64,000 nucleotides of DNA from Maritalea sp049801075 (GCF_049801075.1 NZ_JBNAGG010000002.1:310001-374000); one strand, 5' to 3'; positions 18,158-26,295 are shown, counted from the stretch's first letter. Notes: generated by a model not told the origin, from the sequence alone. A program made the numbers and translations.

Positions 18158-19000
18158 ATGGTAGAGCCGAATGATGCCGCCGCACGCCGCGCCGTTGAAC
18201 CGGTCATTTGCTACCCGATTGAAACTCTGCCGCAGCCTGACATGGCTGCATATAAAGGGTTCAGAGCGCAAGCAACAAAAATTGATGAAGTGGTGGTACC
18301 GCCGCGTGATGCATTGAGCTTTAATGTGCCCGCGGGCGGCTTTTTCCGCATTACGTCGGTTGAGGGGCCGCAGGTCGGCGATCTCAATTTGTGGAATGCC
18401 AACGACCTAACAGAACGTTTTTATTCAGGTAAAACGCGGGCGTTGCACAGCACCCATGTGACCGATGGGCATCGGCTTTGGTCCAGTTTTCCAACTTTGC
18501 GCCCGATGGCAACAATTGTTGCGGATACGCTTGATTGGTATGGCAAGGACGAATTTGGCGGTTCCGTTCATGATGTGATTGGTACACGATGTGATCCCTA
18601 CACCAACAATTTGCTTTCAGGCGGCCAATATCACCATTGTTGCCATTCCAACCTGACTCGTGCATTGGCGGACGCCACAGGCTTGCCGCTGCGCGAAGCT
18701 GAAGCGCATGTGCATGATGTGCTTAATGTGTTTATGTGCACAGGCTTTACCCGCGACACGGGACAATATTTTATGAAAGCCAGCCCCGTGCGGCCCGGCG
18801 ATTATCTAGAGTTTTTTGCCGAAATGCCGCTGCTCGGCGCGCTTTCGACATGTCCGGGCGGCGATTGTTCGGCTGAGCATTCCTCAGACCAAGCCGCATG
18901 TTTTCCGCTTTTGGTCGAAGTGTATGAAACACCGGCTGACGCGCTCGCGGATTGGCAAAGCCCTTCGCCCAGCGGCTATGATCGCAGCCACGGACGATAG
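18158..19000 (+). CDS. DUF1989 / urea-carboxylase-associated family protein
   Basis: A 280-residue protein of the DUF1989 family, whose members are often encoded next to urea carboxylase or aminomethyltransferase genes. Conserved features are the PAGGFFRITSVEGPQVGDLN segment, SCCxx-like cysteine/histidine clusters (GGQYHHCCHSNL) and the C-terminal STCPGGDCS. The Cys/His content suggests metal binding. No urea carboxylase gene is nearby, so the substrate is unknown. The ATG at 18158, with GGAG seven bases before it, is chosen over a GTG two codons earlier. Confidence 0.85.
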   Translation: MVEPNDAAARRAVEPVICYPIETLPQPDMAAYKGFRAQATKIDEVVVPPRDALSFNVPAGGFFRITSVEGPQVGDLNLWNANDLTERFYSGKTRALHSTHVTDGHRLWSSFPTLRPMATIVADTLDWYGKDEFGGSVHDVIGTRCDPYTNNLLSGGQYHHCCHSNLTRALADATGLPLREAEAHVHDVLNVFMCTGFTRDTGQYFMKASPVRPGDYLEFFAEMPLLGALSTCPGGDCSAEHSSDQAACFPLLVEVYETPADALADWQSPSPSGYDRSHGR

Positions 19001-19011
19001 GCTCCATCATG

Positions 19012-19428
19012 TCAGGGGCGAACGAGCATCACTGAGCACTTCGCGTGTTGTGCGACTTTGCCCCCATTTGACGGCCAAACATATTCGACTGCGCCGGGCA
19101 CATGGCTTGCCATCACGACAAGATCTGCGCCGGTTTTATCAATTGCTTTGATCAGCGCTGCTTCAATTTCAATGGATGGATCGTTTGCTTTTTCCATATG
19201 CGCGCTGGCATCAACGCCATATTTTTCCACTTCACCATCAGCGAAGTTTTGCAGCTTTTGGCTATATTCTTCAGGATTGTGGGCAATAGCACCCGGAGCT
19301 GAGGACGTTACGCCCACATAAATAATGGGCAGGCCATAATGCTTGGCCAAATCCGCTGCGCAATCCAGTGCGCGGCCCAGTTTATCGATGTGCGCCAAGT
19401 CTACTGGTGTGATGATTTTGTTGAACAT
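19012..19428 (-). CDS. Universal stress protein (UspA family)
   Basis: A 138-residue UspA-fold protein with the opening KIITPVDLAHIDKLGRAL and the core ADLVVMASHVPG. The usual ATP-binding glycine pattern is imperfect: the end reads PSNGGKVAQHAKCSVMLVRP, with GG in place of GS. There are two in-frame ATGs. AGGAG lies only one base before the first (19434) but seven bases before the second (19428), so the second is preferred. It is convergent with the DUF1989 gene (11 bases apart). Confidence 0.88.
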   Translation of the reverse strand: MFNKIITPVDLAHIDKLGRALDCAADLAKHYGLPIIYVGVTSSAPGAIAHNPEEYSQKLQNFADGEVEKYGVDASAHMEKANDPSIEIEAALIKAIDKTGADLVVMASHVPGAVEYVWPSNGGKVAQHAKCSVMLVRP

Positions 19429-19617
19429 ATTCATGCTCCTTTCGTCTTGCCAGACACCGAACAGCCCATGAAAACGGCCATTGCTTCGTCACTGAACCGT
19501 TTTGCGGGGCAGTGGGAGTCTGTCAGGCAATGCTACATCCCATCATAAAGCACGCATTGATCTGAGTCACATATGGCTGGGGCGAAGGATGGGGGCTTTA
19601 CGCACGGAAGGTGGGAT

Positions 19618-19651
19618 TTGACAAATACATACCGCGTGGTATGTATTTTGA
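19618..19651 (+). promoter_or_regulatory. TetR promoter overlapped by a perfect palindromic operator
   Basis: TTGACA at 19618-19623 and TATGTA at 19640-19645, spaced 16 bases, form a promoter. A perfect inverted repeat with 11-bp arms AAATACATACC/GGTATGTATTT and spacer GCGT (19623-19648) covers the spacer and the -10. The start codon at 19652 lies about where transcription should begin, and no ribosome site precedes it, so the message may be leaderless. Repressor binding would block RNA polymerase, which indicates autoregulation. Confidence 0.8.
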
Positions 19652-20272
19652 ATGCCACGCCCAACCAAGTTTGCACCTGAGCGCGGGGAAGCGCGCACTC
19701 GATTGTTAGAAGCCGCGCGGGATGTGATCCGCGCTAAGGGATTTGCTGCGACGACGGTGGCGGATGTATGCAAAGCTGCGGACGTGACCAAGGGCGCGTT
19801 TTTCCATCACTTTGAGAATAAGGATGCGCTCGGTGTTGCGGCGGCGGAATTTTGGGCAGAAACCACGTCCACCTTTTTTGAAACTGCGCCTTATCATCAG
19901 CATAAAGACCCGTTGGAACGGGTGTTGGCTTATGTCGACTTTCGCAAGTCGATCATAGAGGGAGAGCTTTGGGCTTTCACCTGCTTTGTGGGCACCATGG
20001 CGCAGGAGGTGCACGATGTTTGCCCCGATATTCGCGATGCCTGCGGCAAAAGTATTTTCGGCCATGCGGCGACACTTGAGGCGGATATTGAAGCAGCCAT
20101 AGAGCAATATGGCATTGCAGATGATTGGACTGCTGCAAGTTTGGCGCGGCACACGCAGACCGTTATTCAAGGTGGTTTTGTTTTGGCAAAAGCAGGCAAT
20201 GACCCCGCGCTTGCGCGTGAGGCGCTCGATCACCTTTCACGTTACATCAAACGACTTTTTTATCAGGCATAA
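19652..20272 (+). CDS. TetR/AcrR family transcriptional repressor
   Basis: A 206-residue regulator with an N-terminal TetR helix-turn-helix (TTVADVCKAADVTKGAFFHHFENKDAL) and a C-terminal ligand domain similar to the AcrR group. Its own promoter is covered by a perfect palindrome, so it is probably autoregulated. The ATG at 19652 is only four bases past that palindrome. A GFA-like gene and a DUF6958 gene follow closely and are probably cotranscribed and controlled by it. The ligand is unknown. Confidence 0.92.
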   Translation: MPRPTKFAPERGEARTRLLEAARDVIRAKGFAATTVADVCKAADVTKGAFFHHFENKDALGVAAAEFWAETTSTFFETAPYHQHKDPLERVLAYVDFRKSIIEGELWAFTCFVGTMAQEVHDVCPDIRDACGKSIFGHAATLEADIEAAIEQYGIADDWTAASLARHTQTVIQGGFVLAKAGNDPALAREALDHLSRYIKRLFYQA

Positions 20273-20283
20273 TGGGAGGCGAT

Positions 20284-20820
20284 ATGTCCAATTCGACGCA
20301 ATTGAATTGTAAATGCGGGCAAGTGAAATTGGAGGTGAAGGGCGAGCCATTTCTCGTGTCTGAATGTTTATGCACCAGTTGTCGCGCAGCGGCGCTGCGC
20401 TTGCAGAAATTGCCTGGGCTCACTGATATGTTGACCAGCTATGGTGCAACTGGCTGCGCTGATTTTCGGAAAGATCGCGTGCGCATCTTGGCGGGCGCGG
20501 ATCAGCTGAAAGACTTTCGGCTAAGCGCCGAAGCCGGCACTCGCCGGGTGGTGGCAAGCTGCTGCAATACGCCAATCTTTATGGAAATGAAAGGCGGGCA
20601 CTGGTTGAGCATCTATTTGGATTTGTGGCCCGAAAATGCGCGCCCACAGGTGGAGCTGCGCACCATGGTTGGCGATTTGGATGATGCCTCCGCCGTGCCA
20701 AATGATGTGCCGAACCTTAAAACCCATTCTGTGAAATTTTACGGCAAATTGCTGGCCGCTTGGGTGGCGATGGGGTTCAAAACGCCTAAATTTGAAACCG
20801 GAGGTGCACTTGATGTCTGA
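20284..20820 (+). CDS. GFA-fold/DUF6151-like zinc protein downstream of TetR
   Basis: A 178-residue protein with an N-terminal LNCKCGQVKLEVKG and CLCTSC pair and a later ASCCNTPIF, the cysteine arrangement of the GFA/Mss4-like zinc fold, with a long C-terminal extension. It is close to GFA but diverged; DUF6151 is a possible family. The start at 20284 follows GGGAGG, 11 bases after the TetR stop codon, and the gene overlaps the next one by 8 bases, so this is a tight TetR operon. Function is unknown. Confidence 0.8.
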   Translation: MSNSTQLNCKCGQVKLEVKGEPFLVSECLCTSCRAAALRLQKLPGLTDMLTSYGATGCADFRKDRVRILAGADQLKDFRLSAEAGTRRVVASCCNTPIFMEMKGGHWLSIYLDLWPENARPQVELRTMVGDLDDASAVPNDVPNLKTHSVKFYGKLLAAWVAMGFKTPKFETGGALDV

Positions 20821-21106
20821 TGATAATATTGAAATTGAGAATGTGAACAAGCCCGGTTACACGGAGCGGGTTAATCGAGAAAAATACATGGCGATGCGCG
20901 ACGCTTTGTTGGCTGTTTTGCCCGCAGAAATGCCCGGCATGAAAGTGCCAGATGCAAAGCAAGCTTTGCTGCCATTGCTGCCGGATACATTATTCCCCGA
21001 GGGAAAGACAGCTGGCTGGTGGCTGAAAGCGGTTCAGCTTGATCTGGAAGCCAAAAAGATCATCGTGCGGGCACCGAGTAAGCCGGTGCAATTGTCAAAA
21101 GTTTAG
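20813..21106 (+). CDS. Small DUF6958-like protein, end of the TetR operon
   Basis: A 97-residue acidic-to-neutral soluble protein starting at 20813 (GGAGG eight bases upstream), inside the end of the previous gene. The opening IEIENVNKPGYTERVNREKY and the WWLKAVQLDLEAKKII segment look like the DUF6958 family, whose members resemble small DNA- or nucleotide-associated proteins but have no assigned role. Its stop codon overlaps the convergent phosphotransferase gene by 4 bases. The family call is from memory and less certain than the gene itself. Confidence 0.75.
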   Translation: MSDDNIEIENVNKPGYTERVNREKYMAMRDALLAVLPAEMPGMKVPDAKQALLPLLPDTLFPEGKTAGWWLKAVQLDLEAKKIIVRAPSKPVQLSKV

Positions 21107-21975
21107 ACTTGCTCGTCTAGGATTTCTTTCAAGGTGCGCGCTTGGACACCGTTTTGGTCAGGGCTGGATAGGCCTGCCAATGTGACAAGGCTTTTCCATA
21201 AAGCCCATGCTTTGGCGCGTTGCCATGTATCTTGATCAATTTGAAGTGTGGATTGGAATTGCGTGCGCTCTGGTTCGGAGAAATAGGTCCATGCGATGGC
21301 ATAGTCGCAAGCAGGATCGCCTACGCCGCAGGTGCCGAAATCAATAAGAGCACTTATCTCGCTATCTCGCATCAAAATATTGCCAACGGCAATGTCACCA
21401 TGAAACCAGACAGGCGAGTGTGACCATTTACTCCCAGTAGATGATTGCCATATGGCAAGGCAACTTGTTGTATCAATTTGGCTTTCAAGTAGGATTAGGC
21501 TTTGGTGTACTTCATTTTCATAAATGGTCGGGTGGCAACCGCGATAAAATGAATGAGCGCCTGCTTCAAGCGTTGTAGTGGCCGGGGCGTTTCGCAGCTC
21601 GATCAGCAGATTTGCCAGTTGAACGGCAAATGCACTTTTGTCTTGCGGTGGCGCGATGTCTAAAGTGTCGCCACTTTGCCAATATCGAATAGACCAAGGA
21701 AGTGGATAGAACTCTGTCGGTTCGCCTAAAGCGTAAATTTGGGGCAAGGGAACAGATAGATGTGGCGCAAGTGCAGTGAGGGCAATAGCCTCTTTTTCAA
21801 CGGCGGCAGCGTAACCCTCTTCGCTCGGCAGTCGTATTGAAAGTTCCTCGCCCAGTCTGAAGGTGCGATTATCCCACCCTTGTCTCTCAACGGGTTGAAT
21901 TGGCAGGTGTTTAAGTTGCGGAAATTGTTCTGCAATCAGGCGGCAGACCAGTTTATCGTCAATTGTGAATGCCAA
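21103..21975 (-). CDS. Aminoglycoside phosphotransferase (APH)-like kinase
   Basis: A 290-residue small-molecule kinase of the APH/choline-kinase fold. The catalytic loop is WFHGDIAVGNIL (catalytic Asp, then Asn) and the metal-binding motif is ALIDFGTCGVGDPACDYAIAW. The N-terminal nucleotide site is less conserved (RLPSEEGYAAAVEKE). The group includes chromosomal aminoglycoside-3'-phosphotransferase-like enzymes and homoserine or macrolide kinases; this copy carries no mobile-element context, so a metabolic substrate is more likely than resistance. Confidence 0.86.
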   Translation of the reverse strand: MAFTIDDKLVCRLIAEQFPQLKHLPIQPVERQGWDNRTFRLGEELSIRLPSEEGYAAAVEKEAIALTALAPHLSVPLPQIYALGEPTEFYPLPWSIRYWQSGDTLDIAPPQDKSAFAVQLANLLIELRNAPATTTLEAGAHSFYRGCHPTIYENEVHQSLILLESQIDTTSCLAIWQSSTGSKWSHSPVWFHGDIAVGNILMRDSEISALIDFGTCGVGDPACDYAIAWTYFSEPERTQFQSTLQIDQDTWQRAKAWALWKSLVTLAGLSSPDQNGVQARTLKEILDEQV

Positions 21976-22080
21976 TTGTGTGTGCTCCGTTTTTACCGAG
22001 CCTAAAAAGCATGATCAGTTTTGTCATCTTGAAAGCCGTATGCTGTGGAGAAATGCGAGTATTGTTGCCAGATCGTGACA

Positions 22081-22113
22081 ATTAAGCCGAGGCGCGGGGG
22101 GCGTCTCGGCTTT
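22081..22113 (-). terminator. Terminator after VOC gene
   Basis: On the minus strand an 11-bp stem (AAGCCGAGACG/CGCCTCGGCTT, one G-U pair) with a GC-rich loop is followed by AATTGTC, 13 bases after the stop codon of the VOC gene at 22126. Confidence 0.6.
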
Positions 22114-22125
22114 GTTTGGTTGGGT

Positions 22126-22602
22126 CTATGGCTGATCAAACAGGTTTTGGAAGCGCTGTTGTGCTTCTTCGCTTGGTTTGTCGAAGAAGGTGAATCTGTT
22201 GCCGTCGGGATCGATGACTTCAAGCATGGGCGGTGCCATGCCTTCGGTTGTGATGCCGCTATGTTGCCAGTGCTTTTCGATGCGCTGCGCTAGGGCGTTG
22301 AGTTCGCCTGATGCATCATAGATGATGGTAGTAGGGTGCGGCTCACCGGGGACCAACAATATATCTTGATATTTTCGTCGGCGTAGATGGACCAACATTG
22401 GGGGAGCTTTAGGATCTGGTTGATTGGCGAACATGATGCCGAATCCTAGGGTTTTGACGAACCAGTTGGCTAGTTGCTCGGGGTTAGGTGTGGCCAACTG
22501 AATATATGAGGGCATGGGATAGAGATCGAATTGGTTGAATTGACCAAGCTGTTCCGGCTCGCCCATAAATTCTTGTGGTACATCTGGCAAAGTGGGGTGC
22601 AT
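22126..22602 (-). CDS. VOC (glyoxalase/bleomycin-resistance) family protein
   Basis: A 158-residue member of the vicinal oxygen chelate superfamily. The domain begins at SYIQLATPNPEQLANWFVKT, passes the fold turn LGFGIMF and ends with MLEVIDPDGNRFTFFDKP. The glutamate in this last motif is the expected metal ligand. The start at 22602 follows AGGAGAT. Typical roles are glyoxalase, dioxygenase or binding of small drugs; none can be chosen here. It is divergent from a GFA gene. Confidence 0.85.
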   Translation of the reverse strand: MHPTLPDVPQEFMGEPEQLGQFNQFDLYPMPSYIQLATPNPEQLANWFVKTLGFGIMFANQPDPKAPPMLVHLRRRKYQDILLVPGEPHPTTIIYDASGELNALAQRIEKHWQHSGITTEGMAPPMLEVIDPDGNRFTFFDKPSEEAQQRFQNLFDQP

Positions 22603-22684
22603 TTTACATCTCCTATTCAGTTTGAGATGGTGTTGATGCACTATCACGTTGCGTGAGGGTCAAGCAGGCAAATGGAGATGGCAT

Positions 22685-23059
22685 ATGAACCAGTATGAAG
22701 GCGGATGTGCGTGTGGCAATGTACGGTTTGTGGCGCAAGGTCAGCCAGATCGGGTGGGCATTTGCCATTGCATGGATTGCCGCAAACATCACGGGGCCTT
22801 ATTTTACGCAGCGGCGGTTTATCCAGAGAACTTGGTTACCATTACGGGGGGCAGTAACCAATTCGAGGGACGGCATTTTTGCCCCAAATGCGGCTCCTCT
22901 GTCTTTGCACAAACGGGCGATGAAGTTGAAGTGCATTTGGGCGCACTAGATGCACCCAGCCAGTTTGTGCCTGAGTATGAATTATGGACGGAACGGCGAG
23001 AAAATTGGCTGCCCGCATTTGCGGGCACCACATGTTTTAGGCGTGACCGAGAGCATTGA
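22685..23059 (+). CDS. GFA family zinc-fold protein
   Basis: A 124-residue GFA/CENP-V-fold protein. Zinc ligands are in YEGGCACGNVRF, ICHCMDCRKHHG and HFCPKCGSSVFA. The C-terminal ELWTERRENWLPAF agrees with a GFA subfamily that ends in a Trp-Leu-Pro motif and RxxDR. The ATG at 22685 follows GGAGATGG and places the family start correctly. It is divergent from the VOC gene and converges with the sterol-desaturase-like gene, with one base between the stop codons. Confidence 0.9.
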   Translation: MNQYEGGCACGNVRFVAQGQPDRVGICHCMDCRKHHGALFYAAAVYPENLVTITGGSNQFEGRHFCPKCGSSVFAQTGDEVEVHLGALDAPSQFVPEYELWTERRENWLPAFAGTTCFRRDREH

Positions 23060-23060
23060 G

Positions 23061-23921
23061 CTAGGCGCGCTTGCCACCAGCTTGCGATCGCTTTTTCTTC
23101 GCGTCGAACAGTCCAGCAAAGGGATGAAGCAGCAATCCATGAAGGGTGAAGGATTTAGGTTTTTCGCTATCAGGTAGCCCCATGATCAGGTTTGCTTCGC
23201 CGGATTTCGGGACAGCGATATAAGTGCCGAACAATCGATCCCAAAATGAAAAGACCTGTCCGAAATTGGAGTTGCCCTCACGCATATCAATGGAATGATG
23301 TGTGCGATGCATATCAGGCGTGACGATGACCAAACGCAAGACGCGATCTAATGCGGAAGGCAGGGTGATGTTGGCGTGGGCAAACATGTTGTGCAGTGTG
23401 CCGACGCCCGCATAAATGATCAGTGAGAGCACTGGAAATCCGAATGCGATGGCGATTGCAAGCGTGAGAAGAAAGCTGCCAATCGTTTCGAACGGATGGT
23501 GCAACACGCCTGTGGACGCATCCACAGTTTCGTCCGCATGATGAATGGAATGTAGTTTCCAAAGCGGCAAGATCTTGTGCGACAGGACATGATACACATA
23601 GACTGTGAGGTCGAGCACCAAAAAGCATATCAAATAGATGGCAGCTGTCGGAATCTCAGCTCTTGAAATGCTATATATTTGCAGATTTAGAAACAAAGTT
23701 ATGAGGTCGACATAAAAATATGTCTTGAAAAGCCAAATTGTAAGCTGGGTGCAAACGGCCAAACTTAAAACGGCAAAAAGGCGTGAAAGCGCAACATTTC
23801 GGGTAACTTTGGGGAAAAATCTTTCCAAGGGGAGAAAGAAGAGGATCAACGCGATTATGAGAATCCAATGCGTTTGATCTAGCGAGAGATAATATAGAAT
23901 TTGTTGGCCAAATTCGCTCAA
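23061..23921 (-). CDS. Sterol desaturase/fatty acid hydroxylase family membrane protein
   Basis: A 286-residue integral membrane di-iron oxygenase. Four or five hydrophobic segments surround the three histidine clusters: HVLSHKILPLWKLHSIHHAD, HNMFAHANI and HRTHHSIDM. Family members hydroxylate or desaturate lipids, carotenoids or sterol-like molecules; the substrate is not readable. Translation likely begins at a TTG (23919-23921) with AAGG about eight bases before it, since no earlier ATG fits the fold. A secreted protein gene lies 58 bases upstream on the same strand, separated by a strong hairpin. Confidence 0.88.
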   Translation of the reverse strand: MSEFGQQILYYLSLDQTHWILIIALILFFLPLERFFPKVTRNVALSRLFAVLSLAVCTQLTIWLFKTYFYVDLITLFLNLQIYSISRAEIPTAAIYLICFLVLDLTVYVYHVLSHKILPLWKLHSIHHADETVDASTGVLHHPFETIGSFLLTLAIAIAFGFPVLSLIIYAGVGTLHNMFAHANITLPSALDRVLRLVIVTPDMHRTHHSIDMREGNSNFGQVFSFWDRLFGTYIAVPKSGEANLIMGLPDSEKPKSFTLHGLLLHPFAGLFDAKKKRSQAGGKRA

Positions 23922-23942
23922 TTTTCAAACCTTGAAGGTGAG

Positions 23943-23966
23943 TTGGGCGCACTCTTGTGCGCCCAA
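23943..23966. terminator. Strong hairpin between two minus-strand genes
   Basis: A perfect 10-bp stem TTGGGCGCAC/GTGCGCCCAA with a four-base loop lies between the secreted protein gene and the desaturase-like gene. It has no U-tract on either strand, so it is either an unusual terminator or an RNA-stabilising structure that could tune expression of the downstream TTG-started gene. Confidence 0.5.
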
Positions 23967-23979
23967 CGGAATTCGATTT

Positions 23980-24468
23980 CTAGCCTGGTGGTGGAAGGGT
24001 CGTCATGCTGCGTTCCGGAGGTCCACCATAGGTTGATGCACCAGCATAGGGGGCGAAGCTTCCATCAAAGCCGACATGTACGCCACCTTCAAGATGTTTG
24101 ATTTGGGCGCCAACTGCCAGGATGCCTTGATTTTCGCCAAATTCGAAACCAACGCCAGCCAAACCTTGAACATCGGGATTACCGAATACGCCCATCAGGC
24201 GAATGGTCGGCAAAAAGTTTTGGTCTGGACCGAAGGGGACAGCGACATCAAAAAGGGCGCCGGTCACAACGTTATCTTCGCTTGTGTTGGTGGTGCGGAC
24301 TGCGCCAACGACGCTAGGTTTAACGACGTCACCAAACTCAAATCTCAGGCCAATCGAAACAGTTGTATCCGTTACGGGACCATAAGTCGGCGGAGCTGTT
24401 CCGGCGAATGCTGTTGCCGGGATCAGCAACATAACGATTAAAGACATTAGTCTGAAGATGCTTCGCAT
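23980..24468 (-). CDS. Small secreted protein, possible beta-rich outer-membrane protein
   Basis: A 162-residue exported protein with a clear signal peptide (MRSIFRLMSLIVMLLIPATA, then FAG). The mature part alternates glycine and aromatic or aliphatic residues (VSIGLRFEFGDVVKPSVVGA, GLAGVGFEFGENQG), as in small beta-barrel or beta-sandwich proteins, and ends with a Pro/Gly-rich tail. The start at 24468 follows GGGGGAGCTG. I do not recognise a family. Confidence 0.78.
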   Translation of the reverse strand: MRSIFRLMSLIVMLLIPATAFAGTAPPTYGPVTDTTVSIGLRFEFGDVVKPSVVGAVRTTNTSEDNVVTGALFDVAVPFGPDQNFLPTIRLMGVFGNPDVQGLAGVGFEFGENQGILAVGAQIKHLEGGVHVGFDGSFAPYAGASTYGGPPERSMTTLPPPG

Positions 24469-24621
24469 TTCAGCTCCCCCAAAAATAATTTGTAATGTCT
24501 TATTCGTAGCCAGATTTATGCCGTTTGGCAAGCTATCGGCTTCCATGAATGTCCGCTGATCCCCCGATAACGTGGCTTTTCAATTTGAGATTGCGTTTGC
24601 CAGTTAGTGCGAGGAGCACGA

Positions 24622-24978
24622 TTAGGCTGCTGTGTGCAGCTCTGCCATTCGCCGCAATTTTTCCCAACTGTAGAGTTGCAACAGGATGGGCGCGAGCTGT
24701 TTGCCATTTTCTGACAGGTCATAAAATACGCGCACACGACGTTCTTCTGTCGGGGTGCGGGTGATTAATCCATCGGCCTCGAGTTCACGCAATTGCTCGG
24801 TGAGAACCTTTTTGCTGGCTTTGGGCAAAGTGCGGGAAATCTGTGCGAAGTGCATTTTGCGCTCTGCCAGCATGTGTAGCAAAATCGGTTTCCATTTGCC
24901 GGAGAATGTTTGCACAGCAGCTGCCACGGGACAGTTGAGCACATCATCTGCATAAAGCTCTGGGGGATCGATTTTCAT
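24622..24978 (-). CDS. HxlR family transcriptional regulator
   Basis: A 118-residue winged-helix regulator with the HxlR signature: NCPVAAAVQTFSGKWKPILL near the start, FAQISRTLPKASKKVLTEQL as recognition helix and RVRVFYDLSENGKQLAPIL in the wing. HxlR proteins usually respond to quinones, aldehydes or thiol stress through a conserved N-terminal cysteine, present here in VLNCPV. The start at 24978 is the ATG before KIDPPE; its ribosome site is weak. It is divergent from a metallo-beta-lactamase-fold gene, a probable target. Confidence 0.9.
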   Translation of the reverse strand: MKIDPPELYADDVLNCPVAAAVQTFSGKWKPILLHMLAERKMHFAQISRTLPKASKKVLTEQLRELEADGLITRTPTEERRVRVFYDLSENGKQLAPILLQLYSWEKLRRMAELHTAA

Positions 24979-25108
24979 GGTCACGTCTCGCCTTTGATCA
25001 TTGAGCGATAACTTAATGCGAGTTGAGTGCAAAGGCTATAGGGCACAATTTTGTAACGGATTGTCAGCCCATTTTTGACTGCTTAAATGGCAGCAAATGG
25101 AGATGGAT

Positions 25109-25822
25109 ATGATTTATAAAATACAACGTGTGCCGATTTTGCCATTGGGTATGATCAACGCTTTTTTGCTGCAAACCCAAAAGGGCGCAGTGCTGGTGGA
25201 TACCGGGATGACGGGCACTGAAGGTAAGGTGGGCGGACAGCTTAAGAAAATGGGTTTGGGGTGGGATGATTTGAAACTTATCATCGTTACCCATGGGCAT
25301 GTTGACCATGCGGGCAACGCGGCCAAACTGCGAGAGCTTAGTGGTGCACCTGTTGTGATCCACCAAGCGGAAGCCAAATATTGTGCCGGAGAGGCGAAAA
25401 TGAAATTGTGCCCAACCGGATGGGTGGGGCGCTATCTTTATCGTCGAGGATTGCCGTTAGAGCCATATACTTATTTCTCGCCCGACATTGTGATGCATGA
25501 CCATGACGAAATGGACCTGCGACCTTATGGACTAGAGGGGCGCGTGATATTTACGCCGGGGCATACACCTGGTTCGATTTCCGTTTTGCTGGACGATGGG
25601 CAAGCGTTTGTTAGCGACTTGTTGGCAAGCGGCTATGCGCTTGGCGGGCTGTTGCCAGTTGATCGACCACAACGGCCACCATTTGAGGAAGAGCCACTTG
25701 AAGTGGCCAAAGCGCTGGAAGAGTTGCTGGATATGGGGAGTAAGCAATTTCACGTAGGGCACGGATTTAAACTGAGTGTGAAAGCGGTGGAGCGGCATGT
25801 TCATATGCTGCGTTCGCTTTGA
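25109..25822 (+). CDS. Metallo-beta-lactamase-fold hydrolase
   Basis: A 237-residue cytoplasmic member of the metallo-beta-lactamase superfamily. Metal motifs are THGHVDHAGNAAKL (HxHxDH), FTPGHTPGSISVLL and VSDLLASG, and the final His lies in QFHVGHGF. Three in-frame ATGs are close together; the third (25109) has GGAG six bases before it and is preferred. It is divergent from the HxlR regulator. The substrate class (lactone, thioester or other) is unknown. Confidence 0.88.
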   Translation: MIYKIQRVPILPLGMINAFLLQTQKGAVLVDTGMTGTEGKVGGQLKKMGLGWDDLKLIIVTHGHVDHAGNAAKLRELSGAPVVIHQAEAKYCAGEAKMKLCPTGWVGRYLYRRGLPLEPYTYFSPDIVMHDHDEMDLRPYGLEGRVIFTPGHTPGSISVLLDDGQAFVSDLLASGYALGGLLPVDRPQRPPFEEEPLEVAKALEELLDMGSKQFHVGHGFKLSVKAVERHVHMLRSL

Positions 25823-26295
25823 TCATTGCTGCCCGAGAGCGATAAAAGCCGCCGCAGGACAGCAGGAAAAAGGGATGTTTCAACGTAAGATTTTGAAATG
25901 ACTCACGAAGATTCTGTGCTGCGAATTTAACGGAATCACTTTTTGAGGTGAGCAAGATTTGAATGCCAAACGTTCAAAAATGGTTTGGCTGAAGTGGGTT
26001 GCGCGATTTTATTGAATCATTTTGTTAATTGGGTCGACATGGTGAAACCAAATAGGAAAAGTTTGATTGGGAAGATTGCGTTTGCTTGGCCAAAGTTGAA
26101 CCGAAGTGCAATTTTGAATCTAATTCCAATGAGTTGCAGTAATTTCTTGAATCAGATCATGAGGCGCAGTCGAATGACTGTGTGGCAAGTCCTAACGGTT
26201 AAAAATTAGCGTCGGGTTAATGTTGCGTATGTGACGGTTTGGCCATGGGAAAAGCCGTGCTATAAGCAGGGTCAAATCAAGTTTCGGAGTGCAAT
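25823..26295. other. Gene-free AT-rich spacer with clustered GANTC sites
   Basis: No convincing gene is seen in these 473 bases. The only longer frame (25985-26209) lacks a ribosome site and has no recognisable features. Six GANTC sequences occur between 25900 and 26153 (25900, 25910, 25933, 26014, 26116, 26149), about six times the chance rate for a four-specified-base motif. GANTC is the target of the CcrM DNA methyltransferase of alphaproteobacteria. Confidence 0.6.

Noticed and set aside
21103..21975. The APH-type kinase as an acquired aminoglycoside resistance gene
   Set aside because: The fold motifs are present but there is no mobile context, base use matches the neighbours, and the N-terminal half does not match a known resistance enzyme.
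23001..23040. Palindromic TGCCCGCA/TGCGGGCA inside the end of a GFA gene, possibly a repeat inserted in the coding sequence
   Set aside because: The encoded WLPAF ending agrees with the natural C terminus of this GFA subfamily, so no insertion is needed to explain it.
25985..26209. A 74-codon frame in the gene-free spacer
   Set aside because: It has no ribosome site, no recognisable fold, and an amino-acid mix typical of untranslated AT-rich DNA; kept only as spacer.
25823..26295. A replication origin in the GANTC-rich spacer
   Set aside because: No DnaA boxes, repeated AT-rich 13-mers or typical origin-flanking genes are present.
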